Shown in pieces: positions 1-9,559 of a stretch of DNA of 64,000 nucleotides. Position numbers and translations under genes: made by a program. Below the pieces are notes generated by a model. It was not told where the DNA came from, made no database searches, and was given only the letters and a program-made list of their open reading frames with translations. The stretch is taken from the IMG/VR virus record IMGVR_UViG_3300042691_023936, positions 22,314 to 86,313 of that record. One strand, written 5' to 3'. The stretch comes from a virus. How positions within the stretch are numbered: position 1 is the stretch's first letter; each line of letters opens with the position of its first letter.

Positions 1-17
1 TATAAAAGCATTTTTAG

Positions 18-49
18 GTTTTTAAGTCAAAAAAGCTTTATTATCTTTA
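18..49 (+). promoter_or_regulatory. Boxed promoter, weak upstream box
   Basis: TATCTTTA (42-49) lies 16 bases downstream of GTCAA (26), the spacing shared by the phage's boxed promoters. The TTTGG part is degenerate. CTTTAT (45-50) and ATAAAG (55-60) form an inverted repeat before the first gene. A nearly identical promoter and leader recurs at 60926-60955. Confidence 0.5.
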
Positions 50-65
50 TAAAAATAAAGGTTAT

Positions 66-1367
66 ATGGCATTTTACGTTATAGAAAAACAAGATCAATT
101 AGATAAATTAACATGTTTTGGAGATTGTTTTATTGATTTCATTTCACAAAACAATAATTTTCACCCTAAAATTAGTCCCTTAAGTCTAATATATCTTAGA
201 CCATTAAACGATCATAAAGGTTATATATTCTGCCTAAATCATAGTGAATCGTTTTCTTTAGATAAAGAATATACTATTAATTGGATTAATAACAATACTC
301 AAAAATTATTTACTCCTGATAAGAAAAAGGCTTTATATTATTTTAATAATTTTGATAAGTTATACGATATTAATTTTATAGAAAGTATCCCTTTAGATAA
401 ATTACAAACAAATAACTGTATTGATTTTTATTATAAAAAACATTATGCCTTACCTAATGTAAATTGTTTAATTCCTCTTAGTAAACACTATGAGGAAAAA
501 GAAAATTTATTTGGGTTAGCTAAACCTATTATATCTCAATTTAGAGAAAATAATAATACATATAAATTCAATAATAATCAAACAACACAAGTATTTTTTG
601 AAATAGAGAATAATGGTATAAAAATAGACAAAGATTGTTTTATTGATTGTTATGGTGGCGATTTAAAACACCCAGAATTTAATATATTAAAAGGCAAAAT
701 ATATTCTCATTATAACTTATACACGACTACTAGTAGACCCTCTAATTCATATAACCATATTAATTTTGTTGCTTTAAACAAAAATAACGGTGAACGATTA
801 TGTTACCGTCCCTCAAACGATATGTTTATTGAGTTTGACATTCAGGGATATCACCCACGCATATTAGGAGAAATGATTAATTTTTCATTTTTAAACACCA
901 GAAACACATATGAGACATTAGCTACCATATTAGATGTATCTTATGATGAAGCTAAAGAATTAACATTTAAACAAATATATGGGGGTGTATGGAATGAATA
1001 CAAAAATAAACCATTTTTTAAAGATATAATAAGAATTACAGACGATATTTGGGATACATACCAATTTAGTAAATATTATGAAACTAAAAACAGAATATTT
1101 GCAATAGATAAAGATATGACTCAGTCTAAATTATTAAATTACATAATACAAAGTAAAGAAACATCTATAAATGTTGAAATATTAACAGAAATAATAAATT
1201 ATTTAAAAGATAAACAAACTAAATTAGTGTTATATACTTATGATGCGTTTTTGTTTGATTTTGCAAGGTCAGATGGAAAAGAAACATTAATCGAATTACA
1301 ACGAATAATAAAATATCCAACAAACATTAAAAAAGGCAAAACATACCATAATCTACAAAAAATATAA
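66..1367 (+). CDS. Divergent family A DNA polymerase-like protein
   Basis: A 433-residue protein with a shrunken family A polymerase core. TTSRPSN (221-227) resembles the TGRxSS segment before motif A. Motif A is EFDIQGYHPR with Asp258. Motif B is KELTFKQIYG (297-306), fitting KxxxFxxxYG, but the usual Arg four residues earlier is Tyr. Motif C is TYDAF with Asp393, where HDE is expected. Both metal-binding Asp residues therefore survive. The first 200 residues may hold a decayed exonuclease domain, since FIDF near residue 22 recalls ExoI, but this is weak. It is shorter than usual PolA proteins, and the phage also has a full PolB at 22 kb. A repair, priming or accessory polymerase role is inferred. 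Confidence 0.6.
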   Translation: MAFYVIEKQDQLDKLTCFGDCFIDFISQNNNFHPKISPLSLIYLRPLNDHKGYIFCLNHSESFSLDKEYTINWINNNTQKLFTPDKKKALYYFNNFDKLYDINFIESIPLDKLQTNNCIDFYYKKHYALPNVNCLIPLSKHYEEKENLFGLAKPIISQFRENNNTYKFNNNQTTQVFFEIENNGIKIDKDCFIDCYGGDLKHPEFNILKGKIYSHYNLYTTTSRPSNSYNHINFVALNKNNGERLCYRPSNDMFIEFDIQGYHPRILGEMINFSFLNTRNTYETLATILDVSYDEAKELTFKQIYGGVWNEYKNKPFFKDIIRITDDIWDTYQFSKYYETKNRIFAIDKDMTQSKLLNYIIQSKETSINVEILTEIINYLKDKQTKLVLYTYDAFLFDFARSDGKETLIELQRIIKYPTNIKKGKTYHNLQKI

Positions 1368-1368
1368 T

Positions 1369-1821
1369 ATGAAATTCTCGTTTATAAACAACCCTGATAT
1401 ATTTATTGATAATGAAATTTCATCAATAGACATGGGACAAAAATTATTTTGTACTTTTACATTACATGGTGATTTAGAAAAAACTCTAGATAACATAACA
1501 GATAAATATACAATCTTATATGATAAAATATTTATTTTAGAATCACCACAAAGCGAAGAATTAATGTGTACTTACAACATAGATACACATAATACTAATG
1601 ATATTCCTTTATATCATACTATATTATTACACCGCAAAAAGGAAAGCAATACGTTATATACTATTAATGCATTAAATACATTAATTAAATTATTAAATAA
1701 TGGTGTATTAGACACTAAATACCCCATAAATTGGTTAGAATATAATAATAGTTTATTACTAACTAATGGTAATGATATACGTAAATTAGAAACTAAAATT
1801 TACAATATAATCCATCTTTAA
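1369..1821 (+). CDS. Hypothetical protein, 150 aa
   Basis: The gene starts one base after the PolA-like gene stops and is probably cotranscribed with it. The product has no recognisable motif, signal peptide or membrane segment. It is rich in Asn, Ile, Leu and Thr, like its neighbours. Tight coupling to a polymerase-like gene and a following replication block suggests, but does not show, a DNA-metabolism accessory role. Confidence 0.6.
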   Translation: MKFSFINNPDIFIDNEISSIDMGQKLFCTFTLHGDLEKTLDNITDKYTILYDKIFILESPQSEELMCTYNIDTHNTNDIPLYHTILLHRKKESNTLYTINALNTLIKLLNNGVLDTKYPINWLEYNNSLLLTNGNDIRKLETKIYNIIHL

Positions 1822-1824
1822 AAC

Positions 1825-2400
1825 ATGAAACTAATAAAAGAAGCAAAACGTCTACAAGAATTAGCGGGAATTAATGAGATTAAAGTTGAACCACCAAAGA
1901 GAGAAGAATACTATATATATAATCTAGACGATTCAGAAGGAACAGAACCACCTCTTGGGCCTTTTTCTTTAAATAAAGCAAAAGAGAAATTAAAAATATA
2001 TAATGCCGGATTATCATACCCTGAATGGGGTATAATAGATGCTGAAGAAGCTCGTAAGTGGTATGATTTAGATGAGGTTAAAATTGCTTTTAAAGATAAT
2101 AGAAAAGCTTTAGGAACAGTGTTTTATGAAAATCCTGATACTGAAGAAGCAGAAAAATATGGTTATCTATATGTTTGGAATCAGGAATTTATAGAACAAT
2201 TAGCTAAAGATTTAGGCTACGAAGAAGACTACGAAGATGCAGCAAATGAATTTACAGCATATGTTGAGCCAGGTACTAAAGAAGATATACATTCTCTAGA
2301 GAAGATTTTAAGACTTAAAAATTTAACTGTAGATAAACTTACTGTAGAAATGTATAAACAAGCTATGTTACGTTCACTAAAAAAGATATCTCTTCCTTAA
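1825..2400 (+). CDS. Acidic protein with KRLQELAGI N-terminus
   Basis: A 191-residue acidic protein whose first 17 residues form an amphipathic basic helix, MKLIKEAKRLQELAGI, followed by INEIK. Similar short N-termini occur on otherwise unrelated proteins of T4-like phages; in T4 they act as capsid-targeting peptides cut by the prohead protease after (L/I)xE. LQE and INE here fit that cut rule. The rest is rich in Glu, Tyr and Asp with no known domain. Packaging into the head is inference only. Confidence 0.6.
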   Translation: MKLIKEAKRLQELAGINEIKVEPPKREEYYIYNLDDSEGTEPPLGPFSLNKAKEKLKIYNAGLSYPEWGIIDAEEARKWYDLDEVKIAFKDNRKALGTVFYENPDTEEAEKYGYLYVWNQEFIEQLAKDLGYEEDYEDAANEFTAYVEPGTKEDIHSLEKILRLKNLTVDKLTVEMYKQAMLRSLKKISLP

Positions 2401-2406
2401 AGAATA

Positions 2407-2438
2407 TTTGGGAAGTCAGAATTAAGGTTTTATATTTA
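2407..2438 (+). promoter_or_regulatory. Boxed promoter of the gp32 gene
   Basis: TTTGG (2407), GTC (2415) and TATATTTA (2431-2438) have the spacing of the phage's boxed promoters (24 and 16 bases, start to start). It lies in the only sizeable gap upstream of the gp32-uvsX-rnh-41 block. Confidence 0.7.
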
Positions 2439-2455
2439 TAACAAATAGTTATAAA
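2435..2455 (+). promoter_or_regulatory. Inverted repeat just before gp32 start
   Basis: TTTATAAC (2435-2442) pairs perfectly with GTTATAAA (2448-2455) across a 5-base loop, ending one base before the gp32 ATG. Transcripts entering from upstream could hide the start codon region in this hairpin. Transcripts from the promoter at 2431 would lack most of the 5' arm. T4 gp32 controls its own translation through an AT-rich leader, so an operator role is plausible. Confidence 0.45.
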
Positions 2456-2456
2456 A

Positions 2457-3290
2457 ATGGATTTATCATTAATTAAACAGAAGCTTGCCTCTTCTCAGAA
2501 CAAAGGCAAATTAAAAGAGAAAACAGATTATACTAAAATTTTCTGGAAACCTAAGCCAGGTAAATACCAAATACGTATTTTACCTTCTAAATTCGACAAA
2601 TCTAATCCTTTTCGTGAAATTTATTTTCACTATGGATTTGCAAGAGGTCCAATTTTAGCATTAACAAATTGGAATGAAAAAGATCCTATTGTTGAATTTG
2701 CAAAACAATTACGTAAATCGTCAGACAAAGATGATTGGCAATTAGCTAAAAAAGTTGAACCAAAATTACGTTACTTTGCACCTGTGTTAGTACGTGGAGA
2801 AGAAGATAAAGGTGCTCGTTTATGGGAATTTGGTAAATTAACTTATGAACAATTGTTAGGTATTGCTGCTGACGAAGACTATGGTGATTACACAGATGTT
2901 TCTAATGGACGTGATTTTACTATTGAAGCTATTGAAGATTCAATTGCTGGAAAAAAAAGTATTAAATGCTCTATTCGTCCTAAAGTTAAATCATCATCTA
3001 TTTCAGAAGACGCTACTTTAATACAAAAAGTATTAGATGAACAACCTGATATTTTAACTGTTAATAAACATTATACATTTGAGGAATTACAAGAGGTTCT
3101 TAACAAATGGCTAAACCCAGAAGAAACTGCTGAAGAAACAGAAACACCAGTAGCATCAGCTACGGATGAAGATGAGGATGAAACAAGCGACTTACCTTGG
3201 GAAAAAGAAACATCTTCTCCTTATAAAGTAGAAGCACCTACTAAAACAAGCAACGCGGATAAATTTGATAGTTTATTTAACGAAAACTAA
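2457..3290 (+). CDS. 32: Single-stranded DNA-binding protein (gp32-like)
   Basis: A 277-residue relative of T4 gp32, which coats single-stranded DNA at forks and recombination intermediates. The N-terminal basic helix (MDLSLIKQKLASSQ, then a Lys-rich stretch) matches the cooperativity region. FWKPKPGKYQIRILP near residue 29 begins the OB-fold core as in T4-like homologues. The C-terminal about 70 residues are highly acidic with runs of Asp and Glu and end FDSLFNEN, like the gp32 partner-binding tail. The zinc-binding Cys/His set of T4 gp32 is not evident. It is followed 5 bases later by uvsX and preceded by its own promoter and an inverted repeat. Confidence 0.88.
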   Translation: MDLSLIKQKLASSQNKGKLKEKTDYTKIFWKPKPGKYQIRILPSKFDKSNPFREIYFHYGFARGPILALTNWNEKDPIVEFAKQLRKSSDKDDWQLAKKVEPKLRYFAPVLVRGEEDKGARLWEFGKLTYEQLLGIAADEDYGDYTDVSNGRDFTIEAIEDSIAGKKSIKCSIRPKVKSSSISEDATLIQKVLDEQPDILTVNKHYTFEELQEVLNKWLNPEETAEETETPVASATDEDEDETSDLPWEKETSSPYKVEAPTKTSNADKFDSLFNEN

Positions 3291-3295
3291 TCAAC

Positions 3296-4387
3296 ATGGC
3301 AAAAAAAGACAGTTTAACAGCTGCTATATCAGACGGTTTAAAAAAGCCGTTTGATATAGAAGCATTCAAAAAATCAAAATACTTAGATCAATCATCTAAG
3401 TTTAAAAAACAAAGATGGATTCCTTTTTCATCAGCAATGAATGATGCATTGTCTATCCCGGGAGTACCTATGGGGCATGTGTTTATAGCTCGTGGTGGGT
3501 CAGATACAGGTAAAACAACATTGTTAATCGAAACTGCAGTAGCAGCTCAAAAAATGGGTATATTACCTATATTCATTATTACTGAAATGAAGTGGGATTT
3601 TTCTCATGCTCAGAAAATGGGTTTTGAGTTGAATGAAATAGTTGACGAGGAAACAGGAGAAGTAAATTATACTGGGTTTTTCTTATATGTAGATAGAGCA
3701 TCATTGAATACTATTGAAGATGTAGCTGGATTTATTGCTGATATTTTAAATGAGCAAAAACAAGGAAAATTACCTCACGATTTATTGTTCTTATGGGATT
3801 CAGTTGGTTCTATTCCATGTGAAATGAGTGTTAAACAAGGAAATAATAATCCTATGTGGAATGCCGGCGCTATGGCTACTCAATTTGGTAATTTTATTAA
3901 TCAACAGTTTCCATTATCTCGTAAAGAAAAATATCCTTACACAAATACATTCTTTATTATTAACAAAACGGGTGTACAACCAGCTTTAACACCTATGTCT
4001 CAACCTAGGATGACAAATAAAGGTGGTAATTCAATGTATTGGGATGCTACTATTGTAGCTACGTTTGGTAACGTTACTAATAGTGGTACTTCTAAAATAT
4101 TTGCACAACATAAAGGCAAAAAAGTAGAATTTGCTAAACGTACTAAAATAGCAATTGATAAAATACATGCTGATTGTGGTATAGCAACAGCAACTACAGT
4201 AATTGTAACACCTCATGGTTTTATACCTGATGATAAAGAAGCAGAAAAAGAATATAAAAAACTTCATGCTCATGAGTGGTTTGGTGAAAAAGTAGATATT
4301 GAAAAACTTCAAATAATTGAAGATAATTCCGAGTGGGAAGAAAGTAGCAGAATATCACCAATGATCGAAGTAGATAATGAAGAATAA
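3296..4387 (+). CDS. uvsX: UvsX/RecA-like recombinase
   Basis: A 363-residue RecA-fold ATPase. Walker A is GGSDTGKTT at residues 67-75, and a hydrophobic strand ending LLFLWDSVGS acts as Walker B. The size and the position directly after gp32 match T4 UvsX, the strand-exchange protein of recombination-dependent replication. The C-terminus is acidic (EWEES, VDNEE). The gene overlaps the next by 11 bases, indicating translational coupling. Confidence 0.88.
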   Translation: MAKKDSLTAAISDGLKKPFDIEAFKKSKYLDQSSKFKKQRWIPFSSAMNDALSIPGVPMGHVFIARGGSDTGKTTLLIETAVAAQKMGILPIFIITEMKWDFSHAQKMGFELNEIVDEETGEVNYTGFFLYVDRASLNTIEDVAGFIADILNEQKQGKLPHDLLFLWDSVGSIPCEMSVKQGNNNPMWNAGAMATQFGNFINQQFPLSRKEKYPYTNTFFIINKTGVQPALTPMSQPRMTNKGGNSMYWDATIVATFGNVTNSGTSKIFAQHKGKKVEFAKRTKIAIDKIHADCGIATATTVIVTPHGFIPDDKEAEKEYKKLHAHEWFGEKVDIEKLQIIEDNSEWEESSRISPMIEVDNEE

Positions 4388-5399
4388 GTATGCTCAACTT
4401 TTATCTAATATAAATAATAATCCTCGTACTGCTCAAGATTCAATTTTAATAATTGATGGTTTAAATTGTTTTTTAAGAGCATTCACTATGATTAATCATA
4501 TAAACCCAGATGGAGCCCATATTGGTGGGCTTACTGGGTTTTTAAAATCAATTGGTTATGCTATAAAAATAATAGATCCAACTAAGGTAGTTATTGTATT
4601 TGATGGTATTGGTGGTTCAAATAATAAAAGAAACTTATATCCTGATTACAAAGCAAATAGAAATAAAAGTCGTATGACTAATTATTCTATATTCAGTAAT
4701 AAGGAAGAAGAAAATGAAGCCATCAATAACCAAATAAGTAGATTAATACAATATCTTAAATGTCTTCCAGTTAGTATTATTTGTATAGACGGTATTGAAG
4801 CAGATGATGTTATTGGTTATCTCGCGGTAAAATTCGAGAATTTTGCGTTAACTAAGGAAGTCACCATAATGTCCGCTGATAAAGATTTCTTGCAGTTAAC
4901 AAGCGATAAAACACAAGTTTATTCGCCTATTAAGAAGAAAATATATAAACCTGAAGATGTAAAAACTGAGTATATTGTAGATCATTTAAATTTTATAAAT
5001 TATAAAATATTAATGGGAGATACATCAGATAACTTACCTGGCGTACCTGGTTTAGGTCCTAAAAAACTAATTAAACTATTTCCTATTTTAAATGAAAACA
5101 GAAAAATTAGTTTAGATGAGATAATAGAATATTCTAAAACCAAAATTAACGAACATGCTTTATATTCTTCTGTTATAGAAAGATCATATCAGTTAAGTAT
5201 CAACATGCAATTAATGGATTTACAAAACATTCCTATATCAGATGAAAATAAAAGAGAAATACAACAAAATTTTAATGATCAATTTTCATTAAATAAACAT
5301 GTGTTTATGCAGATGTATTTAGCAGATCATCTAGAAGAAAACATACCTAACACATCAAATTGGCTTAATCAAATTTTTGGAGGGCTAGATAATTTTTAG
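4377..5399 (+). CDS. rnh: 5'-3' exonuclease / RNase H (FEN family)
   Basis: A 340-residue FEN/PIN-fold nuclease, the T4 RNase H type that removes RNA primers. Metal-binding acids are visible: Asp27 in LIIDGLN, Asp76 in VIVFDG, Asp143-Asp144 in EADDVIG, Asp168 and Asp170 in SADKDF, and Asp215 and Asp218 in GDTSDN. The helix-three-turn-helix DNA-binding loop is GVPGLGPKK (222-230). YPDYKANR near 88-95 is the helical-arch segment typical of the family. It overlaps uvsX and precedes the helicase gene. Confidence 0.9.
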   Translation: MKNKYAQLLSNINNNPRTAQDSILIIDGLNCFLRAFTMINHINPDGAHIGGLTGFLKSIGYAIKIIDPTKVVIVFDGIGGSNNKRNLYPDYKANRNKSRMTNYSIFSNKEEENEAINNQISRLIQYLKCLPVSIICIDGIEADDVIGYLAVKFENFALTKEVTIMSADKDFLQLTSDKTQVYSPIKKKIYKPEDVKTEYIVDHLNFINYKILMGDTSDNLPGVPGLGPKKLIKLFPILNENRKISLDEIIEYSKTKINEHALYSSVIERSYQLSINMQLMDLQNIPISDENKREIQQNFNDQFSLNKHVFMQMYLADHLEENIPNTSNWLNQIFGGLDNF

Positions 5400-5419
5400 T
5401 AAATTTAAAATAAAGGTTT

Positions 5420-6808
5420 ATGACAAGTTCAACATTAAATAAATTACAAAACTACGGTAGTGTTTTTCAAGTTAAAGTAATGGGAGCACTATTAACTCAA
5501 CGTGATTTTTTATTAAATATATCAGATTCATTAGATAGTGAATATTTTGAAAATCCATCTCATAAATGGGTTGTTGATTATATTATAAAATATTTTGAAC
5601 AATATCATACTTACCCTACTGCGGAAACCTTATCTATTGAAATTAAAAAAATAGATAATGAAATATTAAGGATATCTTTAGTTGAATCGATTCGTGAAGC
5701 CTATAAATTGGCAGATGCAAGTGATTTAGAATGGGTTGAAAAGGAATTTTCTAATTTCTGTCAAAATCAACAGATGAAAAAAGCAATTATGACATCTGTT
5801 GATTTACTAAGTTTAGGTGATTATGATGGTATTAAACAATTAATTAATCGCGCTCTAAAAGCAGGAGAAGATAAAAACATAGGTCATATATATGAATCGG
5901 ATGTTGAATCTCGTTATAGAGATGATGATAGAAAAGCAATACCTTTTCCTTGGCCTATATTTAATGATTTGACTCAAGGTGGATATGGTAAAGGCGATTT
6001 AGTACTACTATTCGGTAACCCAGGTGGAGGTAAATCTTGGGGTGTAATAGCAATGGGTGCTTATGCTGCTGCTTTAGGATATAATGTAGTACATTATACT
6101 TTAGAACTATCAGAAGGATATGTAGGTAAACGTTATGATGCTGTATTTTCAGGAATACCCGTTGATAAGTTAGATGAACATAGAGTAGAAGTTGAAACTG
6201 CTATTTTAAATGTAAAAGGAAAAATTATAATCAAAGAATATGCTCCTAAACGAGCATCCATAGATACAATTGAATCCCATATTCAACAACTAGAGCATCA
6301 AAATGAATTTAAACCAGATTTAATTATTATTGATTATTTAGATTTATTACGCACTAAAGGAAGAAAAGAACGCAAAGAAGAAATAGATGATGTTTATACT
6401 GATATTAAAGGATTATCTAAAGAATTAGGAATACCAGTAGTATCACCATCACAAGCAAATAGAACGGGCGCTGATAAAGGAATATTACAGGCTGAAAATG
6501 CAGCTGGTTCATATGATAAGATTATGATTGGTGATATCATTATATCATTAGCTCGTGGAAGAAAAGATAAAATAAACGGAACAGGTAATTGGCACTTTAT
6601 TAAAAATCGTTATGGTGCTGATGGATTAACATTTGGTTCTAAAATAAATACCTCAAATGGATATATAGAGATATATGACCAACCTTTAGATGATGAAGAT
6701 ACGCCTGAGTTAAAAGGTAAAAATAAAGCAACAAATCCCTTTTCAGAAGTAGGGACAGAAGACAAACAAATCTTACGAAATAAATTTCTTTCTTATAAAG
6801 AAGGATAA
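5420..6808 (+). CDS. 41: Replicative DNA helicase (gp41/DnaB-like)
   Basis: A 462-residue hexameric helicase. The N-terminal about 150 residues are helical, as in the T4 gp41/DnaB N-domain. Walker A is GNPGGGKS (199-206) and Walker B is LIIIDYLDLL with Asp305. SPSQANRTG near residue 345 matches the sensor segment of DnaB-type ATPases. It should unwind the fork for PolB and bind a primase; no primase gene was found here. The start is preceded by an aaataaagg sequence, one of the few Shine-Dalgarno-like sites. Confidence 0.9.
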   Translation: MTSSTLNKLQNYGSVFQVKVMGALLTQRDFLLNISDSLDSEYFENPSHKWVVDYIIKYFEQYHTYPTAETLSIEIKKIDNEILRISLVESIREAYKLADASDLEWVEKEFSNFCQNQQMKKAIMTSVDLLSLGDYDGIKQLINRALKAGEDKNIGHIYESDVESRYRDDDRKAIPFPWPIFNDLTQGGYGKGDLVLLFGNPGGGKSWGVIAMGAYAAALGYNVVHYTLELSEGYVGKRYDAVFSGIPVDKLDEHRVEVETAILNVKGKIIIKEYAPKRASIDTIESHIQQLEHQNEFKPDLIIIDYLDLLRTKGRKERKEEIDDVYTDIKGLSKELGIPVVSPSQANRTGADKGILQAENAAGSYDKIMIGDIIISLARGRKDKINGTGNWHFIKNRYGADGLTFGSKINTSNGYIEIYDQPLDDEDTPELKGKNKATNPFSEVGTEDKQILRNKFLSYKEG

Positions 6809-6833
6809 TATTTATAAACCCAAATAAAAAAAT

Positions 6834-7094
6834 ATGATTACAGTTAAACGTTACACAGCATCTTGGTGTAGTCCTTGCAAAGTATTAGCACCTGTTATGG
6901 ATGAAATAAAAAATGAATTATCAGATGTTAATTTTGTTACAATTGATGTAGAATTACATAAAGAAGCAGCAATGAATGATAATATTGCGTCAATACCAAC
7001 CGTTGTAATATCAAAAAACGGACAAGAACTACACCGATTTACCGGAGTTATACCTAAGCATTCTATATTACAATTAATTAAACAATTTTCTTAA
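6834..7094 (+). CDS. Thioredoxin
   Basis: An 86-residue minimal thioredoxin fold with active site WCSPCK near residues 11-16 and the cis-Pro segment SIPTVVIS near residue 53. It lies two genes upstream of the class II ribonucleotide reductase, which needs dithiol reduction at its C-terminal cysteines, so it is probably its electron donor. The host thioredoxin reductase would have to recharge it. No signal peptide is present, so it is cytoplasmic. Confidence 0.9.
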   Translation: MITVKRYTASWCSPCKVLAPVMDEIKNELSDVNFVTIDVELHKEAAMNDNIASIPTVVISKNGQELHRFTGVIPKHSILQLIKQFS

Positions 7095-7121
7095 TATAAC
7101 ATATATAAAATTGAAAGAAAA

Positions 7122-7676
7122 ATGGGATTTAAACGATTTGACCATCAACGATGGATAGAGTTATCTTTTATAGAGGATTGCAAAATATTAAAGAAAGCTA
7201 AATCACTAAAAGAATACTATAACAAAGCAAACACAGGATTATATGAATTTTTAAATCCTTCTTTATCATATCCATACGAAACTATAGATATGGTTGGTGG
7301 ACAAAAAATATGGAAAGTAGAAAAACAAAATAATGATCCTATATTAGTAGTAACCTTAAAAAAAGGAGGATTAAACAATAACCATTATTGGATTATAGAT
7401 TTTTATTTTCCTGAAACTGAAAAGGGATTTGATAAAAAACAAGGATTAGAAGGCAAAAATTATCTAGACACAATATCTAAGATTTTTATAGATGAATTAT
7501 TACCTTATATTGAACAATCAGAATATAATACTTTATTGTTTAAAGCGTATATAAATGATGGGGCAGGTAACCAAAGAAAAACTGTTTTTAAAAAAATGGT
7601 AGATAAATTTCTGCCTAAAGATAAATTTACATTTAGCGAAGAACATAATAATTTTATAATTAAAAAAAAACAATAA
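7122..7676 (+). CDS. Hypothetical protein, 184 aa
   Basis: A cytoplasmic-looking protein with alternating hydrophobic strands (PILVVTLKKGG, WIIDFYF) and a basic C-terminal end. The segment around residues 150-175 (RKTVFKKMVDKFLP) recalls helices at the end of acetyltransferase-like folds, but no diagnostic motif is visible. It sits between thioredoxin and ribonucleotide reductase, two bases before the latter. Confidence 0.6.
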   Translation: MGFKRFDHQRWIELSFIEDCKILKKAKSLKEYYNKANTGLYEFLNPSLSYPYETIDMVGGQKIWKVEKQNNDPILVVTLKKGGLNNNHYWIIDFYFPETEKGFDKKQGLEGKNYLDTISKIFIDELLPYIEQSEYNTLLFKAYINDGAGNQRKTVFKKMVDKFLPKDKFTFSEEHNNFIIKKKQ

Positions 7677-7678
7677 CA

Positions 7679-9532
7679 ATGAACATAACACAAGAAATCT
7701 TGTCGGAAATAACGACTTACATGAAATATGCTAAATTCAAACCAGAAGTAAACAGACGAGAAACATGGGAAGAATTAGTAACAAGAAATAAGGAAATGCA
7801 TCAAACAAAATTTCCTCAATTACATGATGAAATTGAAAAAGCATATAAAATGGTCTACGATAAAAAAGTACTACCATCGATGCGTTCATTACAATTCGCA
7901 GGTAAACCTATTGAGCTTAATAATTCTCGTATATTTAATTGTTCTTTTCTTCCTATTGATGACTGGAGATCATTTAGTGAAATAATGTTTTTATTACTTT
8001 CAGGATGTGGAGTAGGATACAGTGTACAAACACATCATGTAGATAATTTACCTGAAATTACAACACCTGTAAAACACAAACGTTATTTAGTAGGTGATAG
8101 TATTGAAGGATGGGCAGATGCAATTAGAATGCTTTGTAAAGCATATTTTACAGGTGGTTCTTTACCAATATTTGATTTTAGAGATATCCGTCCTAAAGGA
8201 GCCCAATTAATTACTGTAGGTGGTAAAGCACCTGGTCCTGAACCATTAAAAGAATGTCTGTTTAACTTACAAAAAATACTTGATAGAAAAAAAACAGGCG
8301 ATAAATTAACATCATTAGAAGCACATGATATGGCTTGTCATATAGCAGATGCTGTACTATCAGGTGGTATTAGACGTGCAGCATTAATAGCATTATTTAA
8401 TCTTGATGATGAAGATATGTTAACATGTAAATTTGGAAATTGGTGGGAAGAAAATCCTCAACGCGGTAGAGCAAATAATAGTGCTGTGGTAATGCGTCAT
8501 AAGATTGACGAAGAAGAGTTTTTTAAATTATGGAAGAAAATCGAGTTAAGTGGATCTGGTGAACCAGGTATCTACTTCAGCAATGATAAAGATTGGGGAA
8601 CAAACCCATGTTGCGAAATCGCTTTAAGACCATTTCAATTCTGTAACTTATGTGAGGTAAATGTATCAGATGTAGTTGATCAAGCAGATTTAAACGCAAG
8701 AGTAGAAGCAGCAGCATTTATAGGTACATTACAAGCCGCATACACTGATTTCCATTATTTAAGAGATATCTGGCGTAAAACAACTGAAAAAGACGCTTTA
8801 TTAGGTGTTGGAATGACAGGTATTGGATCAGGTGCTGTATTAGGATTGGATTTAAAATCAGCAGCTGATTTAGCTAAAACAGAAAACGCTCGTGTTGCTG
8901 AAATAATTGGTGTTAATAAAGCAGCTCGTGTCACTACAGTAAAACCATCAGGTACATCATCATTAGTATTAGGAAGTAGCAGTGGTATTCATAGCTGGCA
9001 TGATAAGCATTACATCAGACGTATCAGAGTAGGTAAAAATGAAGCAATTTATACTCACCTAGCAATTTACCATCCAGAACTATTAGAAGACGATTTCTTT
9101 AAACCTACTATCCAAGCTGTAATATCTATTCCACAAAAAGCACCAGAAGGCGCTATTATACGTAGTGAAGAATCAGCATTAATGTTGTTAGAACGTGTTA
9201 GAAAGTTTAATATGGAATGGGTAAGAAAAGGTCATCGTAAGGGAGCTAATACAAATAATGTATCTGCAACTATATCTGTTAGAAATGAAGAATGGAAAGA
9301 AGTAGGAGAATGGATGTGGAAATATAAAGACACATTTAATGGATTATCAGTTCTGCCTTTCTCAGATCATACTTACACTCAAGCACCTTTTGAAACAATC
9401 ACTGAAGAACACTTTAACGAAATGGTAAATCATCTTCATTCTGTAGATTTGAGCCAAGTAATTGAATTTGATGACAATACTGCATTAGGTGATAGCGTCG
9501 CCTGCGGAGGAGGAGCTTGTGAAATAGTGTAA
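7679..9532 (+). CDS. nrdJ: Class II (B12-dependent) ribonucleotide reductase
   Basis: A 617-residue adenosylcobalamin-dependent reductase of the monomeric RTPR type, which makes deoxynucleotides without a separate radical subunit. The five expected cysteine positions are present: NCSF near residue 88, NPCCEI and CNLCEV near 310-325, and a C-terminal CGGGAC (CX4C), the shuttle pair reduced by thioredoxin. GGIRRAAL and VKPSGTSSL are family segments. It is shorter than the about 740 residues of the Lactobacillus enzyme. Activity depends on B12 from the host. A homing endonuclease gene follows the 3' end. Confidence 0.9.
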   Translation: MNITQEILSEITTYMKYAKFKPEVNRRETWEELVTRNKEMHQTKFPQLHDEIEKAYKMVYDKKVLPSMRSLQFAGKPIELNNSRIFNCSFLPIDDWRSFSEIMFLLLSGCGVGYSVQTHHVDNLPEITTPVKHKRYLVGDSIEGWADAIRMLCKAYFTGGSLPIFDFRDIRPKGAQLITVGGKAPGPEPLKECLFNLQKILDRKKTGDKLTSLEAHDMACHIADAVLSGGIRRAALIALFNLDDEDMLTCKFGNWWEENPQRGRANNSAVVMRHKIDEEEFFKLWKKIELSGSGEPGIYFSNDKDWGTNPCCEIALRPFQFCNLCEVNVSDVVDQADLNARVEAAAFIGTLQAAYTDFHYLRDIWRKTTEKDALLGVGMTGIGSGAVLGLDLKSAADLAKTENARVAEIIGVNKAARVTTVKPSGTSSLVLGSSSGIHSWHDKHYIRRIRVGKNEAIYTHLAIYHPELLEDDFFKPTIQAVISIPQKAPEGAIIRSEESALMLLERVRKFNMEWVRKGHRKGANTNNVSATISVRNEEWKEVGEWMWKYKDTFNGLSVLPFSDHTYTQAPFETITEEHFNEMVNHLHSVDLSQVIEFDDNTALGDSVACGGGACEIV

Positions 9533-9559
9533 GTAAAGGTAGCGCTTGTGATATTTTCA

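Noticed and set aside
4031-4312. Reverse-strand reading frame inside uvsX, and similar minus-strand frames
   Set aside because: All lie opposite strongly supported + strand genes, have Phe/Cys-rich odd composition and no start signals.
7679-9532. Class I or III ribonucleotide reductase
   Set aside because: No NrdB or NrdG gene, and the cysteine pattern with a C-terminal CX4C fits class II.
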